Part shown: positions 46,381 through 57,314 of the stretch, in pieces
How positions within the stretch are numbered: the stretch's first letter is position 1
Layout of the letters: each line of letters opens with the position of its first letter
Assembly (NCBI GenBank): GCA_011033025.1
Contig: WFMF01000268.1
Location: 124,001-188,000, forward strand
Source of the DNA: Beroe forskalii
Taxonomy: Eukaryota > Ctenophora > Nuda > Beroida > Beroidae
DNA: 64,000 nt
Direction of reading: 5' to 3'
Notes under the pieces: model-generated
Databases searched by the model: none
What the model was told of the DNA's origin: nothing
Seen by the model: only the letters and a program-made list of their open reading frames with translations
Translations under genes and position numbers: made by a program

Positions 46381-49130
46381 TCCGGCATGCAATCTTTTAA
46401 TGGGATTAACTAAACTCTGACCAAATGGGGACCACAAGGTCACCCTGGAAAAAAGGATTGGAAAGAATCAAAAAATTTTTGAAAAATTTTAAATCGGGGT
46501 TTAATACCTGCGGGAAAAATTTGTTTTTTAACTGGACTCTCTGCTGCTAAATAGGAAAGTTTTATTTTTTGGAATAAATTTTTGGGTCTTTTGGGTCCCC
46601 AAAAATTTTAAAAAAGCCCTTTGGGTTTTTTTAGATATATACCCCCGGGCAAGGTCCCAAGCTGCTATTTTGTGTGATTTTGGGGAAAAACCCCAAAAAT
46701 TTTAACAATTTTTGCCCCTTTTGGACAAAACTTAAAGATAAATGATCTAAAAGGGGCCCCATTCAATAGAAAAGGGTTTTGGGGGGTTTCCCAAAGTGTA
46801 AAAATCGGAATAGGGTTTTAAATTTAAGGGAATGACCCAATTTAACACCTCGCAGCAGAAAAAAAATTTTTCCAGTCCCCACGTTCAGCGTTTCCCTGTA
46901 AACCCCCGGGAACATGATACCCAAAAATCTAACCCTACACTAAATTTTTTTATTCCCCTATCGTTTCCCCCGAATTTTAAGTCTCTATTTTTTAAAAATG
47001 TTTTCTAAAAAAAAACCCCGAGGGGGGTGAAAAAAAACATTACTTTAAAAAGAAAATTTTCCCCTGGGGGGCTTTTTTAATAACCTTTTTTTTTTTTTGT
47101 GAGCCTTCTTGTTTCCCCAATTAGGCAAAAAATGGGGGTTTTATTTGAAAAGTTTTTAAAATAAGGGGGATCGGGGACCACAATTAAAAAATGAAGCTTA
47201 ATTGAACCTGTATTTGGGCAGGCCCCCCCGGGGCCCCTTTTGGGTTTTTTCCTTTGGTAGGTTTTTTCTCTGTCCCAACACTTGAGGGGAACTTCATATA
47301 GTTTAAAATTTTTTCCTTAACCCAGGGTTTTTCTTTTAATTTTCTTTTTTAAGTAGAAGGGGGTACCCCCCTTATTATTTTTAAAGGAACATGTTCTAAC
47401 AACCCTTTTTCCACATACCCGGCTATTGCCAACATTTGGGGTTAAAGGCTTTCCTGCTCCTTTTTATTGAAAAACCCTTATAAATTTTAAAAATCTGTAA
47501 GTTAAGAAAAGGCTCCGGAAAAAGGTGTGGTAAAAAGTGTAAAAAGGGAAATTGCTAAAAAAATGGGGGTACTTAAAAGGGGGGAAACCAAAAAATAAAG
47601 AAAAAACCCCCCCAAAAGCACGTTTTTTTAAATTTCCCCTCATCTTTCCCCCAAATTTACCATGTATTTCGGGTTATGGGGAGCCCAAGGGAAGCTTCGG
47701 GGGTGTGATAGGCTAACTTGGAATTTTTGGGCTTCCCAGGGTGTGGGGGGTTTTAGGGGGTTTGATAGGCTTGCTTAGGGTGGGGGAAAAAATTTAATTA
47801 CATTAATTACATCAAGGAGGGGCAGGTTTCCCCAGGCGTTTTGGTTTCTAAAGGTGATGGGGCACAAATTCCCCGGGGTGTGATGGCTTCCCAGGGTGTG
47901 AAAGGCTAAAAGGGTGTGATGGGCCCATTGGGCCCAAAGGTTCTAAGGGGTCCGAAAAACGCCCAGGAGGGGAATAGGCTAACTTGGGGGTGAAAAGGGG
48001 CCCCAACTTGGAGTGTGATGGCTAACTAAGGGTGTGATAGGCTTTTAGGCGTGTGAAGGTTTTACTAAGGGGCCCGAAAAGCCTTACTTAGGCGTGTGAA
48101 AAACACTAACTTACAAAAGGGGCCCGAAAAGGCACTTAGGAGTGTGTAGGCTAATTTTTAAAGGGGGTTGATGGCTTATTAAGTACTTGGGGGTGTGGGG
48201 CTTCCCAGGAAGTGATAAGCCCCGGGAATTTTGATAAGATTCTAAAAGGGTGGGGAAAAGGTTCTTGGATACGGCTCCCCATTCTATTAAAAAAGAGGTT
48301 TTGTGGGGTCGAGGGGGGCTAAAGGGGCAATAAAGTTGTTCGGGGGAAAAAAGGCTATGACTTGTTCTTTGCATTACAGCTGCTGTGTTCCTTGTACTGA
48401 AAAATCGGGGCAGTTTGAGTTCATGGAAAAATTAGTGGGTCTCCTCCGACCTTGCTTCCCGATGGGAATTAGGCTTTGGCAGTTGGCGATAGGGGGGGGA
48501 GAAAAATTGATGCCTGCCTTACCCTTGGTTTTTTAATCAATAAATTAAATTAACAAGAAAGTGGAATCAAATAAATTCCAAAAGGGGGAAACAAAGCCCA
48601 GAATTTCAAAACCCAACCTCTCTCCCTCAAAACCAACCTCTTTCCACTCAAACACCCCCCAAATTTTTCAAAACCCCCTTCCCCATTCATAACACCCATT
48701 TTCCTCAAACACCCCCTATTTACTCAAAAACCCCCCCTTTTTTTCATCCCTTTTTCCCTTTCATAAAAACCCCCTCTCCCACTCCCCCTTTTAAATAAAA
48801 CCCCCTTTCTCCATTCATAACACCCCTCTATCCTCATAATACCCCCCTTTCTCACCACCCTCTCCCCCCTTTTCCTCTCAACTCATTCCCCCCTCTCACT
48901 CTTCCCCCCCTTTCAATATAACCCCCTATTTATATATCCTCCCAATTTTTCAAACACCCCTCTTTTAAAACCCCCTCCACTCATCACCCCACCCCTATTT
49001 ACTCAAAACACACCCCTCACATAACCCACCCCACTCTCCTCACTGACACCCCTTTCACTCCTTAACATTATTTACTCATATCCCACTATTTACTCCAAAA
49101 CACACCCTCTTCACTCATATTCCACATCTG
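46200..49130. other. Low-accuracy sequence over minisatellites
   Basis: Run-length texture changes abruptly: long A, T, C and G homopolymers follow one another (for example near 46610-46720 and 47220-47280) as in uncorrected or trace-end base calls. Beneath it a unit like GGTGTGATAGGCTTACTTA can be traced from about 47700 to 48200, and a unit like CACCCCTATTTACTCAAA from about 48620 to 49110. Nothing here should be annotated as coding. Confidence 0.85.
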
Positions 49131-52100
49131 AACAATGAACAGCCTCCACATTACCCTAATTAGAAGCCTTTCAAGCAAACTCTTCCCCTGACTTTTCAGA
49201 GCATTTCCTTCTTTGAAGCTATACCTTTGGACCTTTTAATTTAAGGGAATCTCATTACCATGGGCCTTAGTAGCATTTGTAGGTTATTCACTGTTTGATA
49301 AGCCATTTCAGATTAGTAGTTACATAGAAAATAGCAAAAAGTATACAGTTTCCACATACAAGGTTACTGTACTTAACATGTTCAAGCCACAAATGACCCG
49401 TGTAAAGGTTGAAAGAAGCGAAAAACCATGCGAAAACGGTAACAAGCCAAACACACGCACGACAAACATTGGCCAGAAACGAACAGGGACAAGATTTTGT
49501 TGCTCTCGCATACACAGCACACGCGCGGCATTGGTTATTGTCACGTAACAGTGCTGCGGTACTCTCTTCGTAGACAGTAATGTACTTTTTACACCCTCTC
49601 GGGGTTTTTCTTTATGAAATCCACATTTTTGAAGATAGAGACTTGGGACCTTCGGGAATCGATAGAGGATAAATTCTGCAGTGTAGGTTTGATCATAGAT
49701 TTTGATATCATGTTCCTGGAGCCTCACAGTGAATTGGCGAACGTGGCGCTACTGGAAAACCTTGTTTTCTGCTGCGAGGTGTTATTGATCATAACTTCTG
49801 ACATGAAAAGCTCTATTCCAATGATCTTTACACCTCTGAACTCCCTGTGCTGTGCTCTATTGAATGGCCATCTTCCAGATCCTCCTATCGAAGTTCGTTA
49901 AAACCAAGTAAATGGGGCAATATCGTTAGCAAAATTGCTGCGTTTCCCAAAACTGCGCACAAAGTACTAGCAGCTGCGGTACCTCGCGTTCCGGGGGTGA
50001 TATCTACCCGCCCCCATTTCTGAAGGGACGGCGACAATAAAGCGCAGGAAAGTGTCAAAACTCATTGAAAAGCGTCAAAACGCTTAACGCGCATAAAAGC
50101 GTCAAAACGTGCTCAAAAGCGATAAAACGCACAGAAAAATGTCATTTAACTCAAAATGTCGCCCTCCCCCATGTCTCTTAAGAAATAGGCTTTTTGAACC
50201 ATAAATAAACCACAAGACCCAAAATATGACTAAAAGCAACGGTTCTTTCTCATTTAGCAGCTGTGCAGCGAGTCCACTGATATGAAATTATCATGCAGTC
50301 TTACAGTGATGTTTCCCTAAGTCCAAAAGATGGCAAAGAATATCTGATTTTTCCAGGGTGACCCTGTGGTTCCCCTTTGGACTTTTTTACTAATTTTTAT
50401 TTTCGAACCCACAAAATTTATATCCCAGAATTATTGCCCCACATAAATTTTATGTCTCGTAAGGTAGTTGCGAAGGAAAGGAACAGATGTCTCGCTCGAC
50501 TTTGGTGGTTTTTCAACTTCAAAAACACCCGGTTAATGTCCCTCAAGACAAAACTAGGTATTTTACTGCGGATACTTACGATCAGTCTGATATAAAAACA
50601 CAGTTAAAGCTGGAACGTTTTAGCTATAATTTATATACACATATTGGAGATCCAATATATCACTCATACATGGAACCCAATAATATAGTTGACAAATGGC
50701 GTGTTCAGTACACTTAAAAGTACGAAGGGAGGAGCAAATGATATTCACTGAAATTAGTTCTTCTAAAGGCGCCATGGAGCGAAAACTTACCAAAACTTTA
50801 TTTTAAAAGTTCCCAACTTATCACAATAGATGATGCTGAGATGATAAAAAACAGCTAAATTACTTTTTGATGAGTTTTACCAAACAAAGAATAATTAATA
50901 AGTGCTTCCGAAATGACATTTTCGGGAAGACAAGAGCGCACTAAGTTGCTTGACATGAAATAATCATTAAAAAGATAACGAATGCTGCTTTTAATAAACA
51001 AAGGGCGGGACCTACAAAGGCAGATAATTTTATGTAAAACATGAAAACTGCAGGTACAGTAAACTATTCATCTGACCGTCCTACTACATCCAGTCACATA
51101 GACAAGTGATACCTACTTGGCTGCTTATTCATTCACGACGCAAGGTAGCAAAAACTGGCAGAACTAAGCAAGAGAAAAACTGGCGGACAATGGACATTCC
51201 TCACTAAAATAACGGGGAAGATCAGAGGAAAAGAAGGAATATTCTGCTCTGAATTCTTGAATCTTAATAGTCACCACATATTATGAAAGACATGGACCGA
51301 GAATAGCTACATGATCATTCCAAACTGCTACGGTGTTTTAGAATATTTTGATTAATTCATCATAAGGGATCATTCACATATTACGTAATCACCTAGGGGG
51401 AGTGAGTGTCTGAATGATTATTGATTGCGTTACATGTTATTGTAACAAATACAACTACTGTAAGTGTAAACTTGCTTACAAAGGGGGGGGGGGGTGAAAA
51501 TTGATAACCTACCATGTGAATGTTCCCTAATGGCCGATTCAATATTTTAAAAAGGGATTTTGTTTACACTTTACATAGAGGTATGAGATATCTCACTTTC
51601 ATAGAAAATAATAATTCATCAGTCAAAAACCAAAAATCATACCTTTTAAATATTGAATTATTTCCACATCCAGAGAAGAAGGTCCAAGCAGTACCTAATA
51701 AAATTTTTCCCTTTTATCCATCCAATTGATGTTATGGACATCTTCCATCTTTCACAATGGATCCTTTGGCTGAAGATATAGATATTTAGATACTAGATGA
51801 ACAATTCTAACAGATGGCATGCTGCTCAACCAAATGGTTTCACTATAATGAGTTTTACAAAAATGATCTATCACATGAATGGGCATGTTTCTAATGCACT
51901 TTGACTGCTCATGTTGATGGAAGAGTATTCCGACCACATATTCAGTGAACAAATTTATCAAAAGGCATGGGACCTCTTTATCTAGCCATCCTGGACAGTG
52001 AAAGGTGATTGATTTGAAACCTTTGGGTAGAACATGGGTTTCCAACTTGATGATCCAGGGCATCCGGATATACTCATTCAACATTCTGAAATGTGAAAGA

Positions 52101-52317
52101 ATTAAGTGTTTACTTTTCTACTATCAATCTGCTTGGAATGTTAAATCAAAGAAGTTACATTATCTAATAGGTATTTATGATTGTATTAAGTACACAAATG
52201 CTCTTTAAAGGCCCCCTTCACTCCAGAACATATCGACTAATTTTGTAGATATAGTCCCAGTATACATCATTCACGCGAAAATTCGATCAAATTAGCTTCC
52301 GCGTAGAGCCTACACCC
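49131..52317. other. Gene-poor stretch
   Basis: No convincing gene. Opposite-strand ORFs near 49.3-49.9 kb (135 and 95 codons) have no domain and may be repeat remnants. Around 50.04-50.14 kb the word GCGTCAAAACG recurs in a degenerate tandem. A run of 12 G lies at 51483-51494. Confidence 0.5.
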
Positions 52318-52320
52318 TAA

Positions 52321-52829
52321 GACCCGTTCTAGACAGGGAATTTTGGGGAGCTATTGCTCGAGCAATTGCTCGAGCAAGCCTGTCTAGAATGGGGTTTTTC
52401 GCTTGCCCGAGCTATTGCTCGAGCAATAGCTCGGGTAATAGTTGGAGGTATTACCCGAGCAATTGCTCGAGCAATAGCTCGGGCAATCATTCCTGTCTAG
52501 AAAGCACTCTTACCCGGACAATAGCTCCCACTGATACACGTGACCCTGCCACGTGTATCGTATCATGAAACAACGTGAAATAGGAAGCTGATTCATAACA
52601 TGGCAGTGACGCAATACCTGCTTTGTTATTGTAACATTATACCTTCCTTATGCACGTGATATTAGAGATGCGCTGACAGGAGCTATAGCTCGAGCAACCC
52701 TGTCTAGAAAGATTTTCGAATCCAACGATTGCTGGGGTAAGCATGAAGGGTCATCCTGTCTAGAAAGTAACGCTCGCCCGAACAATTGTTCGAGCAACAG
52801 CTCCTTGGAGCTCCTGTCTAGAACAGGTC
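52321..52829. mobile_element. Harbinger-like MITE with TAA target duplication, 509 bp
   Basis: Terminal inverted repeats GACC(C/T)GTTCTAGACAGG at both ends match at 16 of 17 positions and are flanked by TAA at 52318-52320 and 52830-52832. A 3-bp TAA/TTA duplication is the rule for PIF/Harbinger elements. The interior repeats CCTGTCTAGAA several more times and is full of GCTCGAGCAA palindromes, so it folds heavily on itself. No transposase is present, so movement would depend on another element. Termini and flanks are seen directly; the superfamily is inferred. Confidence 0.85.
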
Positions 52830-52832
52830 TAA

Positions 52833-53555
52833 ATTAGATCTGCAATTTTCCTGAACTGCAGCATATAGCGCGCTATGTTTACGTAGTGCTATACAAACAG
52901 TTACTAATACATGGTACATTGTGCACTGTTTGCTGAGTTTCTGTGCTTGTTTCTTGCAATTTGATTTATTTAGGCCCATAAGTAAGACTGGTAGTTGGCA
53001 ACAAATATATTATTTTATTTAAATCGACCAGTAATTAGCTGAAAACAGGGATGCAATCATTATGCTACAATTCTATGTCCTGATCGGTAGCTTTATGATT
53101 TTATCTTCCGTTTTGTCAAATTGGCCGTGCAAAGCATTTATGTCACCAAAAACTAGTGTTTGGAGCCTCGCCTTGTCCTACTAAGAGTCGTGTGATTTGA
53201 TTGAGTTGTTTTTAACTTTGTATTAGCGATGAATGCCGAGTAAAGACGGATAAACCTGACGGCTATTTCACTGAAATAATAGGCTCATGATAATTTATTA
53301 GAGCTCGAGGATCATAAGTACAATTTACGATTATCAATTGCAAATTATAGCATTACGATTTATAGATCAAGTCCTAAATCATCTGTTATATAATAAGTTC
53401 ATTAATAATTTTCATCAAAATTTCACAGCTTAGGATATTTATACCTGGTAAAACACTAAACAGTACTCGTGAGCTCGTGGCAATGGTTTTGGAAGGTATT
53501 GCCCAGTATGTCAGAGATAATTCTGGTAAACATGCGAGGAAGAAGCAAAGGCAGG
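52833..53555. other. AT-rich stretch, nothing recognised
   Basis: Between the MITE and the THAP fragment. No ORF or repeat could be supported. Confidence 0.5.
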
Positions 53556-53556
53556 G

Positions 53557-53854
53557 GGCTCCTTTTGTGCAAATGCTCATTGTTCCAACAGAAGTCATAG
53601 AATAAAGAAAGCAGCCGAGAAGATCGGAAGTTTTGAAGTATTATTTCATCCCTAAAGATCCTGCCCGTCGGAAAGCTTGGGCCTCCAGAATGGGCCGGGA
53701 GCTAAGCTGGAAGCCTACTAACCATACCAGGATATGCTCCGATCATTTTGAACTGGTTGATTTTAATGAGCAAGACCTTTCCGATGGAATCCAAATGAAA
53801 TCGTCTATGAATACTAATGATTGCTATTCTCACTCAACGAGAAAACATTATTGA
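53557..53854 (+). pseudogene. Broken THAP zinc-finger domain
   Basis: The C2CH signature of a THAP DNA-binding domain is split over two frames. The first frame gives SFCANAHCSNRSHRIKKAAE up to a stop near 53653. The second, entered at about 53640, gives IPKDPARRKAWASRMG, WKPTNHTRICSDHF and ELVDF. Cys pair (C-x4-C), central Trp, Pro and the C-x2-H pair are all present. One single-base shift separates the halves. THAP domains are found in P-element-type transposases and in host proteins; no further transposase sequence follows, so a dead transposon fragment is the simplest reading. Confidence 0.75.
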
Positions 53855-55715
53855 TATGCTTTACTTCCTTATCATTGTTATCATAAATTTATATATTTTT
53901 ATCATATTTTACATTTTATGTGATTGGTTAAATTGTTACAGTGCATAAACTTCACACATTGGCAGATAATTACGTGATATCGGCTAATTACATTGACTCA
54001 CGTAAAATCACATAATATGAGCAGTGTTTGTTTATTTACAGCAAAGCGCGCATATGCTGCAGTTCTTGTATCCGCTCGAAACGGAATGCTAATTAGATCA
54101 GCCCTGGGCCCGCCTCGGTTTGTTATTTATAGCACATTGCGTTCAGTACTATTATAGCATCAATTTAGGATAAGGTCGGTTCTGGACCGCAATGGTGATT
54201 TCAATTAATTTTATGTTTTCAGCCTTTTTTGGCATTAGGAACACACTGTAATATGGAGTAAAGCATGAAAGTGCTTATGATGTAAGGTAACTCATGCAAA
54301 GCAGCCAAAAGAATTTGGATAAACAAAAACACCATAGCAATAGGGGGAATAGGCAGAACTAAGAATTAAGTTTTCATAATTCAATCACCTATGTCACAGC
54401 TAAATTGAGTGTACAACTCAGCATATCCACACAGATGAAATAATTTCTTCAAGACATCTATCAGCAAGACTTTTCTCCAACTCTGTACTTTAACTCAGAC
54501 ATGGTCTCTTTAGAGGTGAGCAGCAGTCCAAATGAGTCAAACCAAGATGAGTGGTGTGTAGTCATCATCATTTGTCTGACCCACTGCTGCCTGCAAGCAG
54601 AATGTCACTTGGAAGGGTCTTTCAATGATGAACAAGCATCATTGGTCCAAATCCAGTACCTACATCGTCTTTATCATTTAAATTTGTCATATCTTCTCTG
54701 TAGAATAAATGCAGTCATCTTTGTAGACTAGCCAAAGAACTCTCCAACAGCTCCAACAGTAGTCTTTGAAGGGATTCATGAAAGAAATGCCTTCATCAGA
54801 GAGCTAGGCAGATCCAAATAAAGCATGAGACACCAAAAATGATATGGTGTAATGAAAGTAATAACACTGTGGCACATGGACTTGCAAGCATGTTGTGGGG
54901 TTGAATGCCTTTTACAGGTGCCCAACACTCCCCAAACAGCCAAACCACAAGATGTATTTTGTTAGTTTCCAAAGCTCCAAGTTCATCAAGGAAATTAAAT
55001 GATCAAGATCTTTATCCACTGTAGGGAATCTAAAGTTCCATCTGGTTTAGACAAGATCAGGTCGACTGTGTTTGCTCTGTCATATCAAAATTAATTTCAA
55101 AACACAAATTGAGCCGAAAGGAGCAAAGTCTGAAGTCATGGGGAAAAGAGAAAAGCCCTGCAATTTAGAAGGGAATATACAACAAATGGTAGTGTCACAA
55201 ACTCTAATGGTAGGTTTAATCATAGAGGTCATTCAATGATTATTTTAGGCCTTGGAGGATGCTCACACCCTGATGATATGGACAACAACTAACTGTGCTT
55301 ATTGTAAATGTTTCAGTATAGTATGAACATAATGGTATTTACTATTGAACCATTATTAGAAAAAGTACAATATCATCATAAGTACTGTCTGCCAAGGTAA
55401 AAAATAATCTCTAAAATTCACATCTCACACATTAAACAAAAGCAGTACAGTTATATAAAACCCAATGTCAAATGAAAAATTCAAGAAATAAGAAGACTGA
55501 AATTATGGTCTAGCATTTATTTACTTTAGCGATTTGCATTTCATAATAGTGTTTAAAAAATCTCCGATGAGAACCTGCATTAAGTTAATGTGAGTACTTA
55601 CATTATTACTGCTGTGCAAAATTACATAGCTATAGCATACGTGTACATACCACATGTTATAGTGCAGTGACCGCGTGAGATAACACAATCAACGGCATGC
55701 AGGACAATACATCAA
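53855..55715. other. Gene-poor stretch with a dispersed repeat copy
   Basis: The segment 54443-54484 (with AGCAAGACTTTTCTCCAACTC) recurs at 56784-56828 and, inverted, at 57080-57121. Otherwise nothing is recognised. Confidence 0.5.
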
Positions 55716-56360
55716 ATAAATAATCAAATGAAAAATTTATATTCTATAAAACAAGGTGACGTATAAAAATTTGTTTGACATAAATTTGATGATAACTTAA
55801 TTTTGCGAGTTATTAAAATAATCAAATGAAAAATTTATATTCTATTTAACAAGGTGCCATGGGCGCAACTCTGACTTCGTTTGCGATCGCGTTGTTTAAC
55901 GCCCGCCTAATGCTTATAAAAATATGCTGACACGGATGGACTCCAAAACGACAGTGGTGCGCGGCGAACTCCCAACGCGAATTTTGCCATCATATGCGCG
56001 GCACGGCTGGTATCAGCGCCGCGCGCTTGAAAACAAGTTCCTTAGCAAATGATAACTTAATTTTGCGAGTTATTAAAATTTTAAATATTGCTCTAACCAG
56101 ATCCGGATCCCTGGATTTACATATGGGCGCAGCGTTTGCGATCGCGACTTTAACGCCTCCTAAAAAAAACAGTGGTGCGGCGAACTCCAAACAATGCAAC
56201 GCTCCCAACGAATTTTGCCATCATATGCGCGGCACGGCTGGTATCAGCGCTTGAAAACAAGTTCCTTAACAAACATGGATTTCACCCATCCCTAGCGCGC
56301 AACACTCGAAATTTGGAGGTCTCCCCAACGGAGAAAAATGCTAAACGGAGGCATAAAATC
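55716..56360. repeat. Compound tandem duplication block
   Basis: Three nested direct duplications are seen. ATAATCAAATGAAAAATTTA occurs at about 55720 and 55818. GATAACTTAATTTTGCGAGT occurs at 55791 and 56051. A GC-rich segment with TGCGCGGCACGGCTGGTATC occurs near 55994 and 56225, the second copy lacking a CGCGCG piece. Parts match the GC-rich block at 19.1-19.8 kb, so this is a copy of a dispersed family that has been tandemly duplicated in place. Confidence 0.8.
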
Positions 56361-56416
56361 TACTAAGCAAGCTCGCATTGGTGTAAAAAAAACCCCAGAC
56401 ATATACGTGTTTAGCA

Positions 56417-56473
56417 AGAAAACAGTTGGATTAGAACGGATGGAATCTATCCGTTCAAATCCAACTGTTTTCT
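56417..56473. repeat. 25-bp inverted repeat with 7-nt loop
   Basis: Arms 56417-56441 and 56449-56473 pair at 24 of 25 positions around the loop GGAATCT. It directly follows the compound repeat block. It could be a small hairpin RNA gene or the palindromic end of the repeat. Confidence 0.85.
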
Positions 56474-57314
56474 GTATTGATCAACATGAAAATTTGATCC
56501 TGATTTTATTTTTTGCAATTTGTGTATTGTGAATTTCATATGACCTGGTCAATTAAAGATAATATCAAATATCAATTCAGTACGAACAACTATTGTGTCA
56601 AATGTTGGTATATCCAAAGTGTCTTTCTCAACACAACCCCAGATTATATAAATTCTGTTTTAGACTAGACTAATTCATGATCTCAGGAAGGTGCTTCAAT
56701 CATTTTAATCTCATCAAAGAACTTCAAATTTTCTTTCATGCTTAATTAAAAATCAGTCAAGTTTCTCTCCAAATGATAAAGAATTATTTCATCCTGACAT
56801 CAATCTGCAAGACTTTTCTCTAACTCTGCCAACCCTTTGGTTATACTATTTATGTAGGTGTCAGATAAAAAGAAATATCTAAATTAGTTACTCCAAATTA
56901 GTTATCAAATGTTTGTTATTAAGTTATTGAACCTTTTTGTCCACATTTATTGGCTTTTGAGATCATGGTTGGGATATGTGAGCCTGAAACATCCCATTTT
57001 TAACCTAATGCTTTACTAATCTAACTACTGCTCTCCACATTGCATTACCTAAAGGGATCATGTTGGTGTTCAAGTAGGGAGCTGGAGAAAAGTCTTGCAG
57101 ATTGATATCTTGAAGAAAGATTTCTTTTTAATTCGAATGTATAATCTTACTGTTCAATAGTTAATGTAAGATTGATGTCTGGTAGGTTCTTTCACAATTC
57201 AAATTAACATTATATCAGCTTTTTGATAATATTAATTATAGGAACTGATAGAAAATATATTTGAGGTCATGGCATTTCTAAATTAGACAAATCAACTTGA
57301 CAAAGACCAGTAAA

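Noticed and set aside
48111-48536. ORFs inside 46-49 kb
   Set aside because: The sequence is too inaccurate to support any reading frame.
49320-49727. 135-codon minus-strand ORF and overlapping 95-codon plus-strand ORF
   Set aside because: Mutual shadows without a domain, splice sites or codon signal; adjacent to poor-quality sequence.
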